This document shows, one piece after another, positions 1 to 5,699 of a stretch of 5,699 nucleotides of DNA. Within the stretch, counting starts at the first letter, position 1; each line of letters starts with the position of its first letter. The DNA is from Thermomicrobiaceae bacterium (GTDB lineage Bacteria; Chloroflexota; Chloroflexia; Thermomicrobiales; Thermomicrobiaceae): assembly GCA_007122555.1 (NCBI GenBank), contig SKTL01000128.1, positions 1 through 5,699 on the forward strand, in the 5' to 3' direction. The position numbers and the translations under genes are program-made. The notes under the pieces are model-generated. The model did no database searches and was not told the origin of the DNA. It saw only the letters and a list, made by a program, of their open reading frames with translations.

Positions 1-953
1 TCCAACGCCGACATATTCTGGGCGTTGAAATTAGTAACCCGGAACTCGATTCCCCCAACATCGCTGAGCAGAAGACCGGCCTTCAGCACCTGATCCTTAC
101 TGATGTTGAAGCCGGGTTTCGTGCTGTTCAGCTCATCGACCAGATTGTGTATCTCGTCTCGGGCATTAACATCTTCAAACTGCGCGGTCGCAACACTCAG
201 CAACAGGTCTGAATACGACAGCGGAGTACCACCACTGTTAACCCTGATGAAAATGTTCAGCACTTTCTCGAGTTCCTGAGACTCCTCCAGAAAATAGTTG
301 ATCGACAGGTCGTGATGAACCATCTGGAAGAGACGAGTCAGCGTCTTGAACGTGAACCGATTATCGCCGCGAGGGGTACCGGTAACGTCAAAGATTTCCT
401 CCAGTTCCTGCATCTTGAGGATTTCGCTAACCAGGAACCAGTGGTGCTCATCGCTCTGCGCTTGGCTTGCCTCCTGATGACTGAGAAATCTGAGATCGTA
501 CTGCATTCCGAGCTCGTTCGGTTCAGCTGGCTTCGCTAGATTGAGGTAGAGATACTTCTTCGGATAGGCATGATTGCTCGATACGCGATGATACCGAAGT
601 CGCTGCGCGTGCCAGCCACCCAACCCTATATTCAGTGATGTCAGGCGTTGCTGTCCGTCAAGAACTGCAGTGAGTTTTCTCGGCTGACCAACATTCGCTC
701 GTTCGAGCCGTCGATGATCACGCTGATGGTAGCGCTCCATAAACTTGTAAAATATGAATTCATTGCTATTTTCTGCCTCAACATTCCAGAACAGGAATGA
801 TCCGACTGGATACCCAATCATCAGGCTATCAAACAGTCTTCGGATCTGATTTCGAGACCAGGTGAACTCCCGCTGGATCGCGGGCAGCAGAAACTCCTGC
901 TTCTGGATACGATCCAGTGCGGTCGCAATCGTAATGGGTGTCTGGAATGCCAT
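1..953 (-). CDS. DUF262 (GmrS-like) protein, partial: C-terminus beyond left edge
   Basis: An uninterrupted minus-strand frame runs from ATG at 953 off the window's left edge (317 full codons). Three hallmark blocks of the DUF262 family are visible: LLPAIQREFTW (residues 22-32) followed by LFDSLMIGYPVGSFLFW (40-56); VLDGQQRLTSL (97-107), whose DGQQR core resembles the ParB/sulfiredoxin-like nucleotide-binding motif; and FIRVNSGGTPLSYSDLLLS (235-253). In characterised relatives (GmrS of the GmrSD type IV restriction enzyme, and SspE) this domain hydrolyses nucleotides and is followed by, or paired with, a DUF1524 HNH-type nuclease that cuts modified or unmodified phage DNA. That nuclease part, if present, would lie to the left of this window. 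The start is supported by AAGGGA 9 bases upstream, an in-frame TAG further upstream, and the family's habit of beginning shortly before the QREF block. Base composition is AT-richer than the operon to the right. The family call is firm; a defence role is inference. Confidence 0.9.
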   Translation of the reverse strand, partial: MAFQTPITIATALDRIQKQEFLLPAIQREFTWSRNQIRRLFDSLMIGYPVGSFLFWNVEAENSNEFIFYKFMERYHQRDHRRLERANVGQPRKLTAVLDGQQRLTSLNIGLGGWHAQRLRYHRVSSNHAYPKKYLYLNLAKPAEPNELGMQYDLRFLSHQEASQAQSDEHHWFLVSEILKMQELEEIFDVTGTPRGDNRFTFKTLTRLFQMVHHDLSINYFLEESQELEKVLNIFIRVNSGGTPLSYSDLLLSVATAQFEDVNARDEIHNLVDELNSTKPGFNISKDQVLKAGLLLSDVGGIEFRVTNFNAQNMSAL

Positions 954-962
954 TGATCGTTT

Positions 963-968
963 TCCCTT
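963..968 (-). promoter_or_regulatory. Probable ribosome binding site of the DUF262 gene
   Basis: Read on the minus strand this is AAGGGA, separated by 9 bases from the ATG at 953. It is a moderate Shine-Dalgarno match and supports this ATG over in-frame GTG codons further upstream. Confidence 0.5.
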
Positions 969-991
969 CTCGGCCGCTACGACCTCCACCT

Positions 992-1153
992 TCACTTCGC
1001 ATTGGCGAAACGCGCGTGAAAGCTACTCGATGAAGGGCACGCTTCCACATTGCGAGGGAGGTGAACTCTGACCCCGCCAATGTCCCGATACTTAGTGTCG
1101 TATAGATGAGAAGACAGCTCAATGGTCATATCGTACGGGTTTATTGTACCCAT
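992..1153 (-). CDS. Small hypothetical protein (53 aa), uncertain
   Basis: A minus-strand frame is open between two TGA codons. It can start at ATG 1153 (53 residues, beginning MGTINPYDMTIEL) or at an internal ATG 1129 (45 residues). The reading is not low-complexity: it contains YDTKYRDIGGVRVHLPRN and ends FHARFANAK. It ends 38 bases before the DUF262 start, on the same strand, so it could be a short leading gene co-transcribed with it. Against it: neither start has a good ribosome site, and I recognise no family. It could also be chance, or the remnant of a longer gene, since the open frame continues above the ATG for about 16 codons back to a TGA. The frame differs from that of the DUF262 gene, so it is not a simple extension of it. 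Confidence 0.25.
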   Translation of the reverse strand: MGTINPYDMTIELSSHLYDTKYRDIGGVRVHLPRNVEACPSSSSFHARFANAK

Positions 1154-1201
1154 TCCATCGTGAAACGGATGACGAAGGTCCGAATATGCGGAAAGTCAGT
1201 C

Positions 1202-1242
1202 CCGGATCTGGCGCTTTCGACCCGAGCCAGATTCCTATCCGG
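1202..1242. repeat. Imperfect inverted repeat, possible operon-end hairpin
   Basis: A perfect 7-base inverted repeat, ATCTGGC (1206-1212) and GCCAGAT (1226-1232), encloses a 13-base loop. Flanking CCGG (1202-1205) and CCGG (1239-1242) can pair as an outer stem if a 6-base bulge (1233-1238) is allowed. It lies about 110 bases downstream of the last operon gene. The stem could slow transcription or protect the 3' end of the mRNA, but the missing U-tract argues against a standard intrinsic terminator. It might also be a protein-binding site. Confidence 0.4.
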
Positions 1243-1353
1243 ACATGATGGTGTTGTATTTCGGAGCTAGCGTGTACGTGCCCTGGTGCGAACGGAGGAC
1301 TTGCTCTCCGAACGGATTCAGAGTGTTAGACGGGACCGCGGTCTTATGCGAAT

Positions 1354-2670
1354 CTAACCATCCCGCCTCCGCTCATACGCCAGCCAGGGCTGCATGCCGA
1401 TGCTGCGAGCGAGCTCGCCGGGCACGACCGGATGGGCGTCCGCCGGGCTGAGCATTCCCAGGTCCTGATGCGATTTGCCGAGCATCTGGTGCGCCAGGAG
1501 ATGCCCGAAATAGTGCGTCGCCATCACGCCGTTGCCGTTGAACCCGGCGGCGATCGAGACTCCCTGGTCAATCGGACCGGCGACCGGCCAGCGATCACGC
1601 GTTCGGGCGGTGACGCCATGCCATTCGTGCTCAATCGGAATCCCTTCGGCCCAGGGATACCGCCGCAACAAGGCTTCCTGCCCGTAGGCGATGTCGTCAG
1701 CCGTGACGGTCCAGTCGGTCCGTTCGAACGACCGATGACCCAGCAAATGACGGTAGAAGAATCGCCGGTCCGCCGTTCGCCGCACGGTATGCGTGAAGAA
1801 TGTCCCGTGCTCGAGACGATACGGATACTGCTCCAGCCGGCTCGCTTTCCACTCCTCGTCGGTGAGTGGACGCGTGACGATCACCCGATGATGAAGGGCA
1901 AACATCCGATCCCTGGCGTAACCTATCCCCGGCGTGTAGGCGTTCGTCGCCAGGGCGACCTGCCCGGCGATGATCCGTTCGTTCGGTGTGTGCAACCAGA
2001 CCGGGTTCCCCGGCTGGATGCGAACCACGGGTGAGTTCTCGTACAGCTCGACCCCCGCGTGCCGGTTCGCCTCGATCAATCCGGCGATGAGTTTTCCAGG
2101 ATGCAACCGATTGGAGATACCTTCGACTGCTGCATCGTAGTATGGAGAATTGACTGCCTCACGGAGCCCATGTCCGGTCAACACTGGATTCTCGGCCGTA
2201 TCGCGGGATCGATGCAACGTGATCATCGGCGCCTGTTCTTCGAGCTCTACATCGAGCCCATTGTCGAAGCAGAAGCGGCGCAGGAGATCGTAGCCGCGCT
2301 GGGCCTCTTCGGTCTGCCCATGCCCCCGGAAATAGTTGGGCGCGCCGCCTGAGTTGCGGGAGCTGGCGCCGGAGCCGAATCGCTGCGCTTCCAGCACTGC
2401 CACCCGGAGCGACGGGTCGAGCGTTTTCAGGTAGTAGCCAATCGCCAGTCCGGTAAAGCCGCCGCCGACCACCGCCACATCAACGTTGATGCTTTCATCC
2501 AGCGGCCGGAAGCGAGGAAGCTCCGGAATCGTCTTCATCCAGTAGGCTGGCGCGCGCTCCGTCTCTTCCATCACCGGAGCCGGTTTCTTCACAATCCGGT
2601 CAGCGATAAACAACGGCAGCGTCGCCAGGCTCCCCAGCGCCCCGGCGGCAATCCAGCGCACGCGTGTCAT
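1354..2670 (-). CDS. FAD-dependent oxidoreductase, DAO family, with N-terminal membrane-like segment
   Basis: This 438-residue flavoprotein probably oxidises a secondary amine or amino acid. The Rossmann FAD-binding motif is at 64-74 (DVAVVGGGFTG), the acidic residue ending the second strand is E94, and the family block GASSRNSGG is at 101-109. Near the C-terminus are WHG (350-352) and AGFNGNGV (375-382), the segment that closes over FAD in glycine/sarcosine-oxidase and PuuB-like enzymes. The YW at 43-44, shortly before the FAD domain, is typical of PuuB/OrdL-like proteins. Unusually, residues 6-23 form a hydrophobic stretch after a basic start (MTRVR), which looks like a membrane anchor; there is no twin-arginine motif. 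The start is fixed by a perfect AGGAGG 4 bases upstream. Its ATG shares one base with the hyuB stop (TGATG), implying coupled translation. The substrate cannot be read from sequence; sarcosine or a related amine is a guess from the hyuAB context. Confidence 0.9.
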   Translation of the reverse strand: MTRVRWIAAGALGSLATLPLFIADRIVKKPAPVMEETERAPAYWMKTIPELPRFRPLDESINVDVAVVGGGFTGLAIGYYLKTLDPSLRVAVLEAQRFGSGASSRNSGGAPNYFRGHGQTEEAQRGYDLLRRFCFDNGLDVELEEQAPMITLHRSRDTAENPVLTGHGLREAVNSPYYDAAVEGISNRLHPGKLIAGLIEANRHAGVELYENSPVVRIQPGNPVWLHTPNERIIAGQVALATNAYTPGIGYARDRMFALHHRVIVTRPLTDEEWKASRLEQYPYRLEHGTFFTHTVRRTADRRFFYRHLLGHRSFERTDWTVTADDIAYGQEALLRRYPWAEGIPIEHEWHGVTARTRDRWPVAGPIDQGVSIAAGFNGNGVMATHYFGHLLAHQMLGKSHQDLGMLSPADAHPVVPGELARSIGMQPWLAYERRRDG

Positions 2671-4346
2671 CAGTCCTCCTCTGCGTCAGGATCGAGTCGA
2701 TACGCATTGGCTGCCTGGTCCCGACTGATCTTTCCATCCCGCAAATCGGCTGCGACCTGGTTGCGATCCCGCTCTTTCGGGTTGCCGTAACCGCCGGAGC
2801 CGCCGGTGACCACCGAGGCAAGCTGGCCGGGCGCGATCAGGAATTGACCGCCGGTCGACGGGTCCGCCAGTTCACCGTCGATGCGAATTTCCGCCTTGCC
2901 GCCGTCATGGCCGCCGAACAACCCCCACGGGGCGCTCAGTCGGCGGCTGGTCGAACCCCGGAAGGCTGCCTCGTGCTCCAGCACGCGGATATCCCGCCGA
3001 ATTCCCATCCCGCCGCGCTGCTTGCCCGGTCCTCCGGAGTCCGGAACCAGCTCGTAGCGTTCGACCAGCAGGGGGTATTCAACTTCCAGGCTCTCCACCG
3101 GAAGGTTGGATGTGTTGGTGATGTGTGTCTGCACCCCATCGAGCCCGTCTTTCGTCGCCCGGGCGCCAAAGCCGCCGCCGAGCGTTTCCAGGTAGCTGTA
3201 ATAGCGGCCGGTTCGCGGGTCATTGCCGGAAAAGGTAATCGAGGTGTTCGCGCCGGTGCAGGCAGCGATTACCCGTTCGGGAACCGCCTGGGCGAAGGCG
3301 CCGAGAATCAAATCAACGACCCGCTGAGCGGTCTGAGTCCGGCTGTTGATCGCCGCCGGCTCATCGCAGTTCAGAATCGTGCCGGAATCGGCGGTGACAT
3401 GGATCGGGCGGTACATGCCGGCGTTCGGGAGGATGGACGGATCGACGACGATCTTCACACCGTAGTAGCTTGTCGCAAGCAGCGCGGTCCAGACCATGTT
3501 CAGCCCGGCCCTGACCTGCGGCGGATTCCCCGAGAAATCGAGCGTGATCTCGTCGCCGTGCACGGTAATCGCGGTTTTGAGGGTCAATTCTTCATTGCCG
3601 AGATCATCAGCATCGAATCGATCCTCGAACCGATAGGTTCCGTCTGGAATCTGCTTCAGTCCGGCCCGGGTCTGACGCTCGGCGTAATCGAGCAACGCCG
3701 ACCCCGCCGCGACCACGATGTCGGCTCCGTACTTGTCGCACAGCGCCTGAAATCGACGGACCCCAAGCCGGTTGGCCGCGAACTGGGCTCGCAGATCGCC
3801 CAGCCGTTCGTGCGGCACCTGGCAATTGAGCAGGATCGTCTCCAGAATGTCTTCGCAGAGCTCGCCGCGATTGAAGATCCTGACCGGCGGAATTCGGAGA
3901 CCTTCCTGATAGATATGGGCATGGCCGCGATCAACGAAGTCCGCGTGATGGGAGAGATTGGCGGCGAACCCAACGAGTTTCTCGTCATAGAAAATCGGCG
4001 AGAGCACCACGATGTCCGGAAGATGCGTTCCCCCGCCCGTATAGGCGTCATTGCCGATGAACATGTCGCCGGGATCGAGTTCTTCTACCGGATGCCGCCG
4101 CAGAATCTCTTCAACAATCCCCATCAGCGAGCCGAGGTGAATCGGGATGTGCTCCGCTTGCGCCAGCGTCCGGCCCTGCGAATCAAACAAGATGGTCGAG
4201 CAGTCACGGCGCTCCTTGATATTCGTGGAGTACGAAGCCCGAATGAGCGCGGTTCCCATCTCCTCGACCACCGAGGAGAACGCGGATCCCAGGATCTCGA
4301 CCGTTATCGGCGTCAGACCGGCTGTCCTGCTGATCTCGGTTGTCAT
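2670..4346 (-). CDS. hyuB: Hydantoinase B / oxoprolinase family protein (HyuB)
   Basis: This is the second subunit of the HyuAB-type ATP-dependent hydantoinase, related to 5-oxoprolinase, N-methylhydantoinase and the acetone carboxylase subunits. At 558 residues it has normal length for a stand-alone HyuB. Family blocks, in order: the N-terminal helix region leading to IRASYSTNIKERRDCS (35-50), LFDSQGR (53-59), HIPIHLGSL (66-74), GDMFIGNDAYTGGGTHLPD (93-111), and SHHADF (132-137). In the last third come GGGFGARATKDG and a PDSGGPGKQRGGMG block. The closing GGSGGYGNPKERD (about 515-527) is followed by the usual ending with DGKISRDQA. No frameshift or missing block is seen. The start overlaps the hyuA stop as ATGA; a weak GCGGGA lies 6 bases upstream, so initiation probably depends on ribosomes finishing hyuA. 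The exact substrate (hydantoin, N-methylhydantoin or 5-oxoproline) is not decidable here. Confidence 0.95.
   Translation of the reverse strand: MTTEISRTAGLTPITVEILGSAFSSVVEEMGTALIRASYSTNIKERRDCSTILFDSQGRTLAQAEHIPIHLGSLMGIVEEILRRHPVEELDPGDMFIGNDAYTGGGTHLPDIVVLSPIFYDEKLVGFAANLSHHADFVDRGHAHIYQEGLRIPPVRIFNRGELCEDILETILLNCQVPHERLGDLRAQFAANRLGVRRFQALCDKYGADIVVAAGSALLDYAERQTRAGLKQIPDGTYRFEDRFDADDLGNEELTLKTAITVHGDEITLDFSGNPPQVRAGLNMVWTALLATSYYGVKIVVDPSILPNAGMYRPIHVTADSGTILNCDEPAAINSRTQTAQRVVDLILGAFAQAVPERVIAACTGANTSITFSGNDPRTGRYYSYLETLGGGFGARATKDGLDGVQTHITNTSNLPVESLEVEYPLLVERYELVPDSGGPGKQRGGMGIRRDIRVLEHEAAFRGSTSRRLSAPWGLFGGHDGGKAEIRIDGELADPSTGGQFLIAPGQLASVVTGGSGGYGNPKERDRNQVAADLRDGKISRDQAANAYRLDPDAEED
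2675..2680 (-). promoter_or_regulatory. Strong ribosome binding site of the flavoprotein gene
   Basis: On the minus strand this is a perfect AGGAGG, 4 bases before the ATG at 2670. It lies inside the last codons of hyuB, so the acidic end of HyuB (AEED) is encoded by the site itself. It settles the start that includes the hydrophobic N-terminus. Confidence 0.75.
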
Positions 4347-5699
4347 GCGCGTTCCCGCCCTTCCCCAGTCTCTTCAATGATCAGATTCCCGTACGGATCA
4401 ACCATCGCCTGCTGGTTGGGCAGGATCACCGTAGTCGAATCCATCTGCTCGACGATTGCGGGACCGTCAATGACCGTTCCTGCTGTCAGCTTCGTCCGGC
4501 CATAGAGCGGGACATCGCCCCAGCCGCCAGCTTCCGGCATCCAGGCTCGCCGGTGTCCTGCCAGCGCGTCATCGGATGAGCCGCCCGTCTCCAGGGTATC
4601 CAATCGCGGCGGCTCGACCACCCCGAACGCTTCCAGGCGGAACGTCACCAGTTGCACCGGCTCATCTTCGGCGGCGTAGCCATACGCTTGCTCATGCGCC
4701 TGGTGAAATGCCGTCCGGATTCCGTTCAGTACATTACCGTTCAGTTCGCCATCTGGAACCGGAACCGGCAACTCGTAGTTCTGGCCAACATACCGCATAT
4801 CGGCAATTCGCCGGGTGCTGCGGTCGCTTGGCGCAAGGTGTTCACGGTCGAACCAGGTTTGCGCTTCGGCTTCGAGCTCCCAGTAGCTGGCATTCATGAT
4901 CTCCAGCGATTCGTCGACCGCCGGGATCACCTGGGTTCGGGAGAAATCAGTGCGCAAATCGGCCACCAGCAATCCGTAAGCGCAGAGGATTCCCGGAATT
5001 GCCGGAACCAGGATGCGCGGGATTTCCAGCTCGCGGGCAAGCCGGCCTGCATGCAGCGGACCTGCCCCGCCGAACGCTACCAGTGCGTAATCTCTGGGAT
5101 CGTAGCCGCGCTCGACGGAGATCACCCTGATCGCCCGGGCCATGTTGACGGTCGCAAGATCGATAATCCCCTGGGCGACCTGCTCACTCTCCAGCCTCAG
5201 CGCCTCCGCCAGGCGGGCGATCGCTTCGTCAGACCTCGAGGCGTCGATCGGCATGCGGCCGCCGAGCAACGCATCGCGACTCAACACGCCGAGATGCACG
5301 TTTGCGTCAGTAACCGATGCCTCGGTTCCTCCCTGGTCGTAGCAAGCCGGACCGGGAACGGCGCCGGCGCTCTGCGGGCCGACTTTCATATGGCCGCCTG
5401 AATCGATCCAGGCGATCGACCCGCCGCCGGCGCCGACCGTGTTGATATCCAGCATCGGGGTGCGAATCGGGTGTCCGGCGACTTCCTGATCCAGCTTCAT
5501 CGAGGATTCGCCGTTGTTGATCAGCGCGACATCTGTGCTGGTCCCGCCCATATCGAACGTAATCAGGTTGGGGAATCCCGCCTTTCGGGAGACATCGATG
5601 GCGCCAACAACGCCCGCCGCCGGACCGGAAAGGACCGTCCGGACCGGTGTCTCCGCGGCGACTTCCAGCGAGATACTCCCGCCGTTGGACTCCGTCCGA
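4343..5699 (-). CDS. hyuA: Hydantoinase A / oxoprolinase family protein (HyuA), partial: N-terminus beyond right edge
   Basis: This is the ATP-binding subunit that partners HyuB, phosphorylating the ring carbonyl of its cyclic amide substrate in characterised relatives. The frame stays open to the right edge: 451 residues are visible and the family is usually 650-720 long, so about a third is missing. The in-frame ATG at 5551 is internal, because it lies within FDMGGTSTDV, a core ATP-binding motif of the family's actin-like fold. Numbering from the first visible codon, blocks are TVLSGPAAGVVGA (21-33), LITFDMGGTSTDV (45-57), TVGAGGGS (87-94) and VGPQSAGAVPGPACY (106-120). Further along come GYDPRDYALVAFGGAGPLHAG, PGILCAYGLL, MRYVGQNYEL and, near the end, DGPAIVEQMDSTTV. 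All key glycine-rich motifs appear intact. Its stop overlaps the hyuB start by 4 bases. The promoter of the operon must be outside the window. Confidence 0.95.
   Translation of the reverse strand, partial: RTESNGGSISLEVAAETPVRTVLSGPAAGVVGAIDVSRKAGFPNLITFDMGGTSTDVALINNGESSMKLDQEVAGHPIRTPMLDINTVGAGGGSIAWIDSGGHMKVGPQSAGAVPGPACYDQGGTEASVTDANVHLGVLSRDALLGGRMPIDASRSDEAIARLAEALRLESEQVAQGIIDLATVNMARAIRVISVERGYDPRDYALVAFGGAGPLHAGRLARELEIPRILVPAIPGILCAYGLLVADLRTDFSRTQVIPAVDESLEIMNASYWELEAEAQTWFDREHLAPSDRSTRRIADMRYVGQNYELPVPVPDGELNGNVLNGIRTAFHQAHEQAYGYAAEDEPVQLVTFRLEAFGVVEPPRLDTLETGGSSDDALAGHRRAWMPEAGGWGDVPLYGRTKLTAGTVIDGPAIVEQMDSTTVILPNQQAMVDPYGNLIIEETGEGRERA

Larger units (their letters stand above)
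954..1353. other. Intergenic gap between DUF262 gene and the hyu operon
   Basis: About 400 bases lie between the flavoprotein stop and the DUF262 start. Besides the small frame at 992-1153 and the inverted repeat at 1202-1242, it holds a 10-base perfect palindrome (GACCGCGGTC, 1334-1343) ten bases past the flavoprotein stop. It also holds an 8-base direct repeat CGAACGGA (1289-1296 and 1309-1316, 20 bases apart), and a weak hairpin CGGAG/CTCCG (1293-1297 with 1306-1310, 8-base loop). None is followed by a T-run on either strand, so none is a classical intrinsic terminator. A TACAAT on the minus strand near 1143-1148 resembles a -10 box but has no matching -35. No tRNA, transposase or CRISPR repeat is seen. 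Confidence 0.6.

Noticed and set aside
312..539. 75-codon plus-strand frame
   Set aside because: It is antisense to the DUF262 gene, whose conserved protein motifs occupy the minus strand through this stretch.
829..1122. 97-codon minus-strand frame starting at TTG
   Set aside because: It overlaps the first 125 bases of the DUF262 gene in another frame, uses a weak start, and its sequence there is an out-of-frame reading of conserved DUF262 codons.
1143..1148. TACAAT on the minus strand as a -10 promoter box for the DUF262 gene
   Set aside because: No TTGACA-like sequence lies 16-18 bases upstream; a single hexamer match is not enough to call a promoter.
1..1250. Possibility that the left region is a decayed pseudogene
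   Set aside because: The DUF262 frame is open from 953 to the window edge with all motifs intact, so within the visible part it is an ordinary gene cut by the window boundary.
1245..1451. 68-codon plus-strand frame spanning the gap and the oxidoreductase 3' end
   Set aside because: It has no ribosome site or recognisable motif, and its second half is antisense to the oxidoreductase.
1432..2352. Plus-strand open frames at 1432-2034 and 2059-2352
   Set aside because: They are antisense to the FAD oxidoreductase, with no family motif and no support apart from being open.
2664..4505. Very long open frame (613 codons) on the plus strand
   Set aside because: It lies exactly antisense to hyuB and the end of hyuA, whose family motifs are unmistakable. 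GC-rich codon bias commonly leaves the opposite strand open, and its translation shows no recognisable domain.

Overview
The window reads almost entirely on the minus strand and splits into two parts of different character. The right three quarters (about 1354-5699) is a GC-rich, tightly packed operon in the order hyuA - hyuB - FAD-dependent oxidoreductase. The 5' part of hyuA lies beyond the right edge. The two gene junctions overlap (a 4-base ATGA and a 1-base TGATG), so the three proteins are probably made together by coupled translation. HyuA and HyuB are the two subunits of an ATP-dependent hydantoinase/5-oxoprolinase-type enzyme that opens a cyclic amide ring. The third protein is a DAO-fold flavoprotein oxidase or dehydrogenase with an extra hydrophobic N-terminus. 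A sensible but unproven reading is a catabolic pathway in which HyuAB opens a hydantoin-like or oxoproline-like ring and the flavoprotein oxidises a resulting amine or amino acid.

The left part (1-953) holds a gene that has no end inside the window: an open frame of 317 codons running off the left edge. It has the three hallmark blocks of the DUF262 (GmrS-like) family found in type IV restriction (GmrSD), SspE and related anti-phage proteins. Sampled 60-base blocks here are about 45-50% GC, against about 60-63% in the operon, which suggests a different origin or at least an accessory segment.

Between them (954-1353) is a roughly 400-base gap. It contains one small open frame of uncertain reality on the minus strand (992-1153), an imperfect inverted repeat (1202-1242), a short hairpin with a direct repeat, and a 10-base palindrome just after the operon's last stop codon. 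I see no RNA gene, no CRISPR array, no transposase and no convincing promoter or intrinsic terminator.

The organism is a bacterium with moderately high GC in its core-like genes. Use of ATG starts and strong AGGAGG-type ribosome sites fits this, but nothing in the window identifies the taxon. The only candidate for an 'exciting system' is the DUF262 gene. Its C-terminal half and its neighbours lie outside the window, so whether it belongs to a known or new defence system cannot be decided here.
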